64,000 bases of DNA from NCBI RefSeq assembly GCF_026239695.1, contig NZ_JAPIVS010000004.1, positions 434,001 through 498,000 of the forward strand, read 5' to 3'. Below the pieces are notes generated by a model, which did not search any database, was not told the origin of the DNA, and was given only the letters and a program-made list of their open reading frames with translations. The first letter of the stretch is position 1. Each line of letters starts with the position of its first letter. Of the stretch, positions 27,711-35,431 are shown piece after piece. The position numbers and the translations under genes were made by a program. This stretch comes from Pedobacter sp. MC2016-15 (GTDB lineage Bacteria > Bacteroidota > Bacteroidia > Sphingobacteriales > Sphingobacteriaceae).

Positions 27711-28457
27711 ATGAAAACGGACATCAATTCAAACAATCACTCAAACAGACTTGGCGGTGGAATACTTTTGCTGGTAATTGGTCTGATATTTTTCTTAAGA
27801 AACTTCGGTATAGGAGTTCCTCACTGGGTATTCAGCTGGCATACGATCCTGATGGCCATCGGTCTGCTCATCGGCTATCGCCGTAATTTTACGGGTGGCG
27901 GCTGGATGGTAATGGTAGTCATTGGCGCTATCTTCACTTTAGAGGATATATCAGGACTGGACATGTCTGAGTATTACTTCGCGGGTGCCTTCATCCTTCT
28001 CGGATTATACATGATCCTGAAGCCGGAGGGACTCAACAGACTCAACTGGAAAAAAAAAGTCCCGACTTATCCCATAGTTAGCGGGCAGGAAGCAGGAGCA
28101 GGTACGGGCAGCCCGGAGAATGATTTTATAGACTCTGTCAATATATTTGGGGGAAGCAAACATCAGATCATTTCCAAGAACTTTAAGGGAGGTGACGTAG
28201 TCAGCGTATTCGGCGGCTGTGACCTGATCTTTACGCAGGCAGATTTTGAGGGTACCGTAACGATCGATGTGGTGGCAATATTCGGGGGAGTAAAGATTGT
28301 GATACCTCCGACATGGGTCGTGAAAACGGAACTGACTCCTATATTTGGTAGTGTAGATGACAAAAGATCCCTTATTCCGGCTGCGGGAGAGTCACAAAAA
28401 ATCATCAGAATCACTGGTGTAGCGATAATGGGCGGAGTGGATATCAGAAACTATTAA
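27711..28457 (+). CDS. LiaF/LiaI-like membrane protein
   Basis: ATG 27711 with an AAGG upstream is preferred over 27690, giving 248 residues. About four N-terminal membrane helices (GGGILLLVIGLIFFLRNFG, WHTILMAIGLLIGY, GAIFTLEDISG, FAGAFILLGLYMIL) precede a soluble beta-helix of repeated strands (SVFGGCDLIF, VAIFGGVKIVIP, VAIMGGVDIRN) typical of the LiaF C-terminal, cell-envelope stress-response domain. In Firmicutes LiaF restrains a LytS/LiaS-type kinase. Here the next two genes encode a sensor kinase and LytTR regulator, so a similar modulatory role is inferred. Confidence 0.85.
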   Translation: MKTDINSNNHSNRLGGGILLLVIGLIFFLRNFGIGVPHWVFSWHTILMAIGLLIGYRRNFTGGGWMVMVVIGAIFTLEDISGLDMSEYYFAGAFILLGLYMILKPEGLNRLNWKKKVPTYPIVSGQEAGAGTGSPENDFIDSVNIFGGSKHQIISKNFKGGDVVSVFGGCDLIFTQADFEGTVTIDVVAIFGGVKIVIPPTWVVKTELTPIFGSVDDKRSLIPAAGESQKIIRITGVAIMGGVDIRNY

Positions 28458-28467
28458 ATCGAAGACT

Positions 28468-29529
28468 GTGGCCAATAACCCCTTATTAAGCAAAAGTGTA
28501 CAGAAAGCAGGATTGATGCTCTTCATTGCATGGATTGTAGCGTTTGTCCTGCTTTTCTATTATACACTGAATTTTAACTGGTACGCTTCGGTAGCGGACA
28601 GTCTGATCACCAATATTCTCCTTGCCTTATCCTGTCTGGTGGTGGGTACTACACTCAGGTTTTACCAGCCAAAACAGGAGATTGTACTCTTTGTAATCGT
28701 ACTCGCCATTGCGCTGTCGGTCGCCACTTCATTCATCAGCACCTATGTGCTCAGTATGATCTTCGGCCGGTACCAGACCTATGTGAGCTTCCTGGATGTT
28801 TCTATGCCCTTCAGGACAATCGTATTGTTTGTATTTCTGGCCTGGTGCGCCTTTGCGAACGTTTTATGGTATAAACTGGAAGAACAGTCCGAAACCCAGG
28901 AACGCCTGCACACTGCACAGAACCTGGCCAAGGAGGCCGAACTGAACAAACTAAGGCATCAGCTGCAGCCCCACTTTTTATTTAACAGCCTCAATTCTGT
29001 ATATGCACTGACGATTGTGAACCCAAAGGAAGCGGGTACCATGATTACCAAGCTGGCTTCTTTTTTACGGGGAACACTGAAAAGAGACGACGAAGTATGG
29101 GTGACTGTAGAAGAAGAGATGGAGTACATCCAGCTGTACCTGGATATTGAGAAGGTTCGTTTCAGCCACCGGCTAAACCTGGATATCAGCATTGATGAAG
29201 ATACACTGGGCCTCAGTCTGCCCGGTACATTACTTCAGCCTATTGTAGAAAATGCGATCAAATTTGGCCTTTACAATACCTCTGCATCTATTTTGATCTC
29301 GGTACATGTGAAGGTAGAGCATAACTTGCTGCAGATAAGTGTGAAAAATCCTTTTGATCCGGAAATGAAAGCTACCGGAGGTACCGGATTTGGTTTGACT
29401 GCTATCAGAAGAAGATTATATTTGCTCTTTGCGGACAGCAGTTTGCTGCAGACGGCAACCCTGGATGAAAATATCTATTTAACGACGCTTAAAATACCAC
29501 AGAAATATGATCAGAACAATACTTATTGA
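28468..29529 (+). CDS. LytS/YehU-type sensor histidine kinase
   Basis: The 353-residue protein uses a GTG start 10 bases after the LiaF-like gene. Four membrane helices occupy about residues 12-135. The H-box QPHFLFNSLN (H169) and the ATPase N-box QPIVENAIKFGL with GTGFGLTAIRRRL are those of the His_kinase/HPK8 type that pairs with LytTR regulators. Its last 23 bases overlap the start of the regulator gene, so the pair is coupled. It probably phosphorylates D54 of that regulator. Confidence 0.93.
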   Translation: MANNPLLSKSVQKAGLMLFIAWIVAFVLLFYYTLNFNWYASVADSLITNILLALSCLVVGTTLRFYQPKQEIVLFVIVLAIALSVATSFISTYVLSMIFGRYQTYVSFLDVSMPFRTIVLFVFLAWCAFANVLWYKLEEQSETQERLHTAQNLAKEAELNKLRHQLQPHFLFNSLNSVYALTIVNPKEAGTMITKLASFLRGTLKRDDEVWVTVEEEMEYIQLYLDIEKVRFSHRLNLDISIDEDTLGLSLPGTLLQPIVENAIKFGLYNTSASILISVHVKVEHNLLQISVKNPFDPEMKATGGTGFGLTAIRRRLYLLFADSSLLQTATLDENIYLTTLKIPQKYDQNNTY

Positions 29530-30241
29530 TGATGAACCTTTAGCAAGAGATGTGGTTAAACATTATCTGAAGAATTTTCCTGATGTAGAGATTCTGGCTG
29601 AATGCAGTGATGGTTTTGAGGGTTTAAAAGCCATTACCCAGCACCGGCCTGATTTTATTTTTCTGGATATACAGATGCCCAAAATCAATGGTTTTGAGAT
29701 GCTGGAACTGGTAGACGACCCGCCGGCAGTCATCTTTACCACGGCATTTGATGAATTTGCCATTAAAGCTTTTGAAGTCAATGCTGCAGATTACCTGCTG
29801 AAGCCTATAGAACAGGAGCGCTTTGATCAGGCGATGCATAAGCTTCCGGCACGCTTAAAGCAGGCAGAACCTACAGAAGAACTGTTGGAAAGCGCCGGGA
29901 TGAGTCCGGCACAGCAGCATAGGGTAGTGGTTAAAACGAATGGGGTGATCAAAATTATTCCTGTAGAGGATATTCACTATTTTGAAGCAGACGATGACCA
30001 TGTGAAACTGAGTACCACTGAAGGTGCTTTTTTCAAAAATAAAACTATGAGTTTCTTTGAAAAAACCCTGGATAGTGAACAGTTTATCCGGATTCACCGC
30101 TCATACCTGATTAACCTGGGGCAGGTGAGTAAAATAGAATTGAAAGAAAAAGATAGCTATATAGTTCTTTTAAAGTCAGATATTTGGCTTCCTGTAAGTA
30201 AAACAGGATATGTGAAACTCAAAGCAGCACTCGGAATATAG
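29507..30241 (+). CDS. LytTR family response regulator
   Basis: The 244-residue protein has a receiver domain (D8-D9, phospho-site D54 in FIFLDIQMP, K in DYLLKPIE) and a C-terminal LytTR DNA-binding domain at about 140-244 (IHYFEADDDHVKL, FIRIHRSYLINL). It starts inside the kinase gene. The third gene of the LiaF-like/kinase/regulator operon, it presumably binds direct repeats upstream of its own operon or of envelope genes; no target is visible here. Confidence 0.95.
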   Translation: MIRTILIDDEPLARDVVKHYLKNFPDVEILAECSDGFEGLKAITQHRPDFIFLDIQMPKINGFEMLELVDDPPAVIFTTAFDEFAIKAFEVNAADYLLKPIEQERFDQAMHKLPARLKQAEPTEELLESAGMSPAQQHRVVVKTNGVIKIIPVEDIHYFEADDDHVKLSTTEGAFFKNKTMSFFEKTLDSEQFIRIHRSYLINLGQVSKIELKEKDSYIVLLKSDIWLPVSKTGYVKLKAALGI

Positions 30242-30318
30242 CTGGAGTATTGCCTGTGCAGATATAATCCTGCGGGCACAAATAAAGATGGATAAAAAGC
30301 AAAAGTTTGCTGAATCTA

Positions 30319-30350
30319 TTTGCAATTAATAAAAAATCGCGCTATATTTG
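30319..30350 (+). promoter_or_regulatory. Promoter of rpmH
   Basis: TTTG at 30319-30322 and TATATTTG at 30343-30350 are separated by 20 bases, an exact match to the Bacteroidota vegetative promoter consensus. Transcription would start near 30357, about 37 bases before the rpmH ATG. Confidence 0.75.
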
Positions 30351-30393
30351 CACCTCTTATTTAAAAAAATAATAGTTAAGATATCATACAGTT

Positions 30394-30552
30394 ATGAAAA
30401 GAACATTCCAACCTTCGCAAAGAAAGAGAAGAAACAAACACGGCTTCCGCGAAAGAATGGCTACAGCAAACGGTAGAAGAGTATTAGCTTCTCGTCGTGC
30501 AAAAGGAAGAAGAAAATTATCAGTGTCTGACGAACGTCGTCACAAAGCATAA
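30394..30552 (+). CDS. rpmH: 50S ribosomal protein L34
   Basis: A 52-residue frame starts at ATG 30394 and reads [18 protein letters not shown] and ends SDERRHKA, the full-length conserved L34. It is a very basic protein of the large ribosomal subunit. It is followed 62 bases later by rnpA, the usual bacterial order. A consensus promoter lies just upstream. Confidence 0.98.
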   Translation: MKRTFQPSQRKRRNKHGFRERMATANGRRVLASRRAKGRRKLSVSDERRHKA

Positions 30553-30614
30553 TTTTGATTGCTGCACGTTAAGTGCCGGCAGATCATTATGTCTGCAATT
30601 AAGCGATCAAAAAC

Positions 30615-31010
30615 ATGAAAACATTTATCAAAGAAGAACGGTTATGCAGTAGGAAATCATTAGACCTGCTATTTAAGAACGGTTCTTCTTTTTTATTGTA
30701 CCCCTTCCGCCTGTCTTATTTATTTATCCCGGGCAAAAGTGCATTTCCTGCACAGGTAGTAATCAATGTATCGAAAAAAAGGTTTAAACGTGCGCATGAC
30801 AGGAACCTGATCAAGCGCAGGACACGTGAAGCCTATCGTTTACATAAATCCACTGATCTTTATCCTCTGATTGATAAGGAAGATCAGACTTTACTGCTTT
30901 CCATACAGTTTATTGGCAAAGAGCATTATGAATATGCTTTTTTTGAGAAGAAATTAGCCGGCGCAATGAAGAAGCTGATTACAACCCTGCAGGCTGATGG
31001 AACCGATTAA
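30615..31010 (+). CDS. rnpA: Ribonuclease P protein component
   Basis: The 131-residue basic protein carries the RNR signature [17 protein letters not shown] near residues 57-73 and the N-terminal [15 protein letters not shown]. It binds the catalytic RNase P RNA and aids 5' processing of tRNA precursors. It follows rpmH and overlaps yidD by 14 bases, a common arrangement. Confidence 0.96.
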   Translation: MKTFIKEERLCSRKSLDLLFKNGSSFLLYPFRLSYLFIPGKSAFPAQVVINVSKKRFKRAHDRNLIKRRTREAYRLHKSTDLYPLIDKEDQTLLLSIQFIGKEHYEYAFFEKKLAGAMKKLITTLQADGTD

Positions 31011-31227
31011 ACGTGTAATTGGCTGGTTCTTTTTGGCACTGATCAGATTCTATCAGTGGTTTATATCCCCGCTGCTGGGATCAAGCTGCCGGTTTACACC
31101 TACCTGCTCCCAGTATGGCATCGAAGCGATAAAAAAACATGGACCTTTCAAAGGCGGATGGCTTACACTTAAACGGATTGGCCGCTGCCACCCCTGGGGA
31201 GCACATGGTCATGACCCTGTTCCCTGA
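30997..31227 (+). CDS. yidD: Membrane protein insertion efficiency factor YidD
   Basis: The 76-residue protein has the full YidD pattern: an N-terminal amphipathic helix ([18 protein letters not shown]), the motif [12 protein letters not shown] with two conserved cysteines, and GRCHPW near the end. It assists Sec/YidC membrane insertion. It overlaps the end of rnpA. The yidC gene, which often follows, is not here; tsaB follows instead. Confidence 0.96.
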   Translation: MEPIKRVIGWFFLALIRFYQWFISPLLGSSCRFTPTCSQYGIEAIKKHGPFKGGWLTLKRIGRCHPWGAHGHDPVP

Positions 31228-31240
31228 TTATTAGATACCT

Positions 31241-31927
31241 ATGGCTACCATACTCCAAATTGAAACAGCAACAGCAACATGTTCAGCTGCGCTCTCTCTG
31301 AATGGCGAAACGATCGCTTTAAAAGAACTTGCCGCCCAAAATATCCATGCAGGCAGTCTTACCCTGTTTATTGACGAAGTGATGCAGCAGGCAGGATTAG
31401 CCTATGCAGATCTGGATGCCATAGCAGTGAGTAAAGGTCCGGGATCTTACACCGGCTTGCGCATTGGGGTATCTACAGCAAAAGGGATTTGTTTCGCCGT
31501 GGACAGGCCACTTATTGCCATCAGCACACTGCAAATGATGGCGAAAGGTTTTTTGAACACCACAGCGGATTACCAGGGCCTGGTTTGTCCCATGATCGAT
31601 GCGCGTAGGATGGAAGTGTTTACAGCCCTATATGATGCAGAGCTGGCAGAAATATTACCGGTAACTGCAAGTATTATTGATGAGCAATCTTACCAGGAGC
31701 AGCTGAAAGACCGTCACATTACCTTTATCGGCGATGGAGCGATGAAATGCAGTGAGGTCATTGTATCACCAAATGCTGAGTTCTCAGCAGTATCTTTCAA
31801 TTCTGCTGCACATATGAGTCAGCTGGCATTTGAAGCCTTTAAAAGACAGAATTTTGAAGATGTAGCCTACTTTGAACCCTATTACCTGAAAGATTTTGTA
31901 GTTACACAGGCAAAAAAGAAGGTTTAA
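31241..31927 (+). CDS. tsaB: tRNA threonylcarbamoyladenosine biosynthesis protein TsaB
   Basis: The 228-residue protein matches TsaB: N-terminal ILQIETATATCSAAL, the ASKHA signature SKGPGSYTGLRIGVSTAKG and the later PMIDARRMEVFTALYD. TsaB is an inactive paralogue and partner of TsaD in forming t6A37 of tRNAs reading ANN codons. It lies 13 bases behind yidD and is probably in the same transcript as rpmH-rnpA-yidD. Its stop overlaps the convergent DUF5723 gene by 4 bases. Confidence 0.95.
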   Translation: MATILQIETATATCSAALSLNGETIALKELAAQNIHAGSLTLFIDEVMQQAGLAYADLDAIAVSKGPGSYTGLRIGVSTAKGICFAVDRPLIAISTLQMMAKGFLNTTADYQGLVCPMIDARRMEVFTALYDAELAEILPVTASIIDEQSYQEQLKDRHITFIGDGAMKCSEVIVSPNAEFSAVSFNSAAHMSQLAFEAFKRQNFEDVAYFEPYYLKDFVVTQAKKKV

Positions 31928-33348
31928 TCACGGCCTTTGTGCTGAAAAACTTTAAAGATTCTTCTGAAGAAGCTGGTTTGTGTATCATCGCCTACGCCCG
32001 GCATATAACTGCTGTTCTGTGGGTGCTCTACGACAAATCCAAACTTGATGGCCAGACCCATGTATACAGAATCTCCATAATAGCCGGTATTGACTACCGC
32101 AGACTTTCTCAGCGAAGTTGATTTCAGGAGATTATCCGATCCCAGGAAAAATTCAAAATTTGGTGTCTGGTACATGGCTTGTGTGCCCAGCATCATGAAT
32201 CCATTCATGTTATAGGTAGGGGAAAGGCTTACCGAAAATTCATTTCGTCTGAAGGTATTGACAAAAGCTGCATCGCCACCCTGATAAAACAGGTTTTTGG
32301 AGACGATCAAAGCAGGTGTATAGAAGTCGAACTTCCGGGATATCATGAAATCAGCCTTTGCATTGGTTGGTGTATAAAAACCTTTCTGTCTGTCTGATCT
32401 CACGAAAAGTTCATTCAGTTCATCTTCCAATGTGTTGGTATTGATAAATTCAGGATTATCCGGATCTATCGTTTCCCTGCCAACAGTCACCGCGCTGTTC
32501 ACCATGAAATCATGTGAACGCTTGTTCCATTTGATAAATCCCAGGTCCTTGATATTAGCCATAATAAATATCCCGCTTTTTGCCTGGTAGGTAGTTCCCA
32601 GACTGAGCGACAAACCAGGGTTTTTAAAGCTTGGCAGAAAGGAATTTCTGTTGAGTTCCTTTGCCCGGAGGAAATTGGACCTGTAAGTTCCTGTTAAACC
32701 GACAGTGAGATCATCGGTTGCAGGATTAATCGTCAGGCTGGAATTGCTGACATCTATCTGGTTATAGGTAATACCGCTCAGTAAGCTCAGTTTGGCTCCA
32801 AAGGCCAGTCGTTTGTTGAGATTTTCGCGATAGGTGACGCTAAACTGGTGGTAAGACTGCCCAAATCCGTTGCCGTTGAGTAAGCCGGTTTGCGAATTGG
32901 TAAACCTGTTGTAATCGCCAAAAACTACCAGTGTCTCGTTGGTATAGTCTGCAAATGCATCCGAACGTACCTGCCATGAAAAGCCCAGTTCCTTGTTGTA
33001 TTTGTAGGACTGGAACATCCTGAAGGTAAGCAGATATACATTGGAGCTCTGAAAAAGTTTATTCCTGTTATTGTTGCCGATCAGAATGTTATCCGTGTTA
33101 TAGGTGCTGTTCCTGATCAGGTCGCTCAGTACATATTTGGAATCCCCTTTATTTGCGGCATTTAAGCCGAAATAAGGTAAAAAGAAATTGGAGGCGAACT
33201 GACGTGATGAATCCAGCACAAATGCTTTCTGGGCAGGATTTTCAAAAGCATCAAAGAGTGTTTTTGTATTAAACAGTCCGTATTGTTGTGCCTTAAGCTG
33301 TGTAAAGGATATTAATAAAGCACAGATAAGTAAGTATCTTTTCACCAT
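31924..33348 (-). CDS. DUF5723-type outer membrane beta-barrel protein
   Basis: The 474-residue protein has a signal peptide (YLLICALLISFTQLKAQ) and alternating amphipathic strands throughout. N-terminal LFDAFENPAQKAFVLDSSRQF and the ending barrel strands match the DUF5723 family of Bacteroidota surface proteins. It has no recognised ligand or enzyme activity. It is transcribed 30 bases after the 524-residue anchored protein on the same strand, so the two probably form an operon. Confidence 0.75.
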   Translation of the reverse strand: MVKRYLLICALLISFTQLKAQQYGLFNTKTLFDAFENPAQKAFVLDSSRQFASNFFLPYFGLNAANKGDSKYVLSDLIRNSTYNTDNILIGNNNRNKLFQSSNVYLLTFRMFQSYKYNKELGFSWQVRSDAFADYTNETLVVFGDYNRFTNSQTGLLNGNGFGQSYHQFSVTYRENLNKRLAFGAKLSLLSGITYNQIDVSNSSLTINPATDDLTVGLTGTYRSNFLRAKELNRNSFLPSFKNPGLSLSLGTTYQAKSGIFIMANIKDLGFIKWNKRSHDFMVNSAVTVGRETIDPDNPEFINTNTLEDELNELFVRSDRQKGFYTPTNAKADFMISRKFDFYTPALIVSKNLFYQGGDAAFVNTFRRNEFSVSLSPTYNMNGFMMLGTQAMYQTPNFEFFLGSDNLLKSTSLRKSAVVNTGYYGDSVYMGLAIKFGFVVEHPQNSSYMPGVGDDTQTSFFRRIFKVFQHKGRD

Positions 33349-33378
33349 AGTCTGAAAGCGTTTTTAAATATGGGCATT

Positions 33379-34953
33379 TTAATTGATGATATCCGCATCA
33401 TCTTTAACAGAAACGGAAGTATTAATTAATAAATTGGTTTGGAATGCGGCCTTATCGCCATTGAGCTGATAAATCAGCGCACTGAAATTCCCGAGGCCTT
33501 TGTCTGCCAGAAAGTGTCTGTAATAGGGAGTATATACGTTTTTTCTGATGATGTCAGTGGAATTTTTGTGGTTCACATAAAAAGTAATACTTGCCGTATT
33601 CGAAATCTGGGCAAAAAGATCGGTATAGTCTGCTGTACTTACCAGCAGCTCATTTGTCCTGTACAGACGGAGAAAATCCTGAAGAGTAGAAGGACTGTTG
33701 GCAAAAACCATATTGTTATCAATAATCGTGTAATAGGGCTTGCTGAATTTTTTGAAAGGCTCCCCGAAATAGCAGTACAGCAGCTCAGGAACTTTCAACT
33801 GCTGGATGTCTTCATTGTAATTTGTACTGAGATCAATCAGCAGTTGTTTCACTTTATCCCCGTTACTGAGGTTAACAGCACCGAGGTTTTCAGCAGACTG
33901 AAGCTGGAAGGTGATCAGCTGATCTTTAAAATATTTTGGAAATATTCCTTCAGGATCAAGACGGTAAGTTTGTTCAATACGCTCAATCGTCTTTTTAATC
34001 TTCTGATCTTCCTTGTGCAGTTTAAACCAGTCTTTCAGCGAATTGCGCCAGGACTTGTAATCGGGAATGGAGTATAATCTGAAGTTTGCTGTACTCAGCG
34101 GCAGCAGGTTATCAATCGTGCTTTTTTGCGGGGTCGTGTTCGCAAACAGATTGAGGTAATTACTTGTCTGATTGAGTTTTGTAGTTCCGCTGAAAAACAG
34201 CCGCTCCCTGCTGAAATTATAATTCAGTGCAGCAAATGAATCCTGGTGGTTTAACAGGGACGTATTGCCATATAAGCTGCCAGGGATCACAGACTTGATC
34301 AGCCGGGGGATCTTGTTATAATCGATAAAGAGATTGCCTACGCTATTTTTTCCAAGTTTATTGTTGAGTTTAATAAACTTCATAAAGGCCGTAGCATCTT
34401 CAGGAGCTTTAGCCGACAACCCTGCTCTCACGAGTTCCTCTGTGCCTGATAGCAGCACCAGGTTTTTTTCGATGCCCAGATAAAATCCGGTGCTGTCATT
34501 GAGTGTAAGCCTGAGGATTCCGGCCGTATCAGTGACCTTAATGCCGGCAGCCTGCAGTGCCTCCAGGACAACAGGCTTTTTCTGCTCCCGGATCAGCTGC
34601 GTGCTGACAAGGTAGTTGATGTCTTTGTTTTTACCACCTGAAAAACTGATAAATACATCTTTGTTGGCAATCAGCCCATTGATAGCCGGTTTGGATATCA
34701 CCAGATCTTTGAGCAAACTCAGGGATCTGAACTTTTCTTCTCCCAGCAGCTTTTCAAAGAGGTCTTGTCCCTTTAAGATCTCGAAAATGCTTTTGTCATT
34801 ATGGATACAAAATACCAGTCCGGAGTTTGCCGTGGCAGCCTGCAGGCTGATATCATTATAGGAACTCTCGCTGTTCAGCCTGGAAAAATACAGGTAGGCC
34901 ATGCCAGACATCGCAAGCAGTAATATAATTAAAGTGAGGTATATCCTTTTCAT
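33379..34953 (-). CDS. Membrane-anchored periplasmic protein of unknown function
   Basis: The 524-residue product has one N-terminal membrane helix (IYLTLIILLLAMSGMAYLYF) and a large soluble part. The body reads like the DUF3352-type fold of alternating domains (DVFISFSGGKN, FYLGIEKNLVLLSG, NMVFANSPSTLQDFL); that family link is tentative. It lies upstream of the DUF5723 barrel on the same strand, consistent with an envelope role for both. No catalytic motif was recognised. Confidence 0.7.
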   Translation of the reverse strand: MKRIYLTLIILLLAMSGMAYLYFSRLNSESSYNDISLQAATANSGLVFCIHNDKSIFEILKGQDLFEKLLGEEKFRSLSLLKDLVISKPAINGLIANKDVFISFSGGKNKDINYLVSTQLIREQKKPVVLEALQAAGIKVTDTAGILRLTLNDSTGFYLGIEKNLVLLSGTEELVRAGLSAKAPEDATAFMKFIKLNNKLGKNSVGNLFIDYNKIPRLIKSVIPGSLYGNTSLLNHQDSFAALNYNFSRERLFFSGTTKLNQTSNYLNLFANTTPQKSTIDNLLPLSTANFRLYSIPDYKSWRNSLKDWFKLHKEDQKIKKTIERIEQTYRLDPEGIFPKYFKDQLITFQLQSAENLGAVNLSNGDKVKQLLIDLSTNYNEDIQQLKVPELLYCYFGEPFKKFSKPYYTIIDNNMVFANSPSTLQDFLRLYRTNELLVSTADYTDLFAQISNTASITFYVNHKNSTDIIRKNVYTPYYRHFLADKGLGNFSALIYQLNGDKAAFQTNLLINTSVSVKDDADIIN

Positions 34954-35044
34954 TTGTATTTAAGCAAATTTAATTTAATAGTTGGATTACTAAGAAAATG
35001 CAAACAGGTTTCTTAATTTTGTGGCAGCGAAAAAAGCGAATTGA

Positions 35045-35431
35045 ATGAATAGACGGATAATTTTAACTGCTTCTTTTTTTGGTGCAGTCGCAGTAATGTT
35101 CGGTGCTTTTGGTGCCCATAGTTTAAAAAATGTGCTATCTCCTGACCAGCTTGCCATATGGACAAAAGGAATTGAATACCAGTTTTACCATACGTTTGCC
35201 TTACTTTTCTTGTCCACCTTTGCAAGGTTCAGAACAAAGCTGGTAGATATTTCTTATTTCTGTTTTACACTAGGTATTGTGCTGTTTTCAGGTTCACTTT
35301 ATCTGCTGGCAACCAGGGAAATCACCCATCTTGGATTTGTAAATATTATTGGTCCTGTAACGCCTTTAGGTGGCCTCCTGCTGATTGCCGGCTGGGCTAT
35401 GCTCTTTTTTGCCGCTTTAAAAAACAGATAG
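35045..35431 (+). CDS. DUF423 family membrane protein
   Basis: The 128-residue protein matches the DUF423/YgdD family: four membrane helices, the N-terminal FGAFGAHSLKNVLSPDQL, YQFYHTFALLFL and GPVTPLGGLLLIAGW. Function unknown. Its stop codon is immediately followed by the ATG of priA with no gap, so the two are co-transcribed. Confidence 0.93.
   Translation: MNRRIILTASFFGAVAVMFGAFGAHSLKNVLSPDQLAIWTKGIEYQFYHTFALLFLSTFARFRTKLVDISYFCFTLGIVLFSGSLYLLATREITHLGFVNIIGPVTPLGGLLLIAGWAMLFFAALKNR

Noticed and set aside
30242..30393. Possible replication origin near rpmH-rnpA
   Set aside because: No dnaA or dnaN gene and no cluster of DnaA boxes was seen; in Bacteroidota rpmH is not a reliable origin marker.
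33439..34077. 212-residue open frame on the plus strand
   Set aside because: It is antisense to the 524-residue envelope protein, whose signal anchor and continuous frame are better supported.
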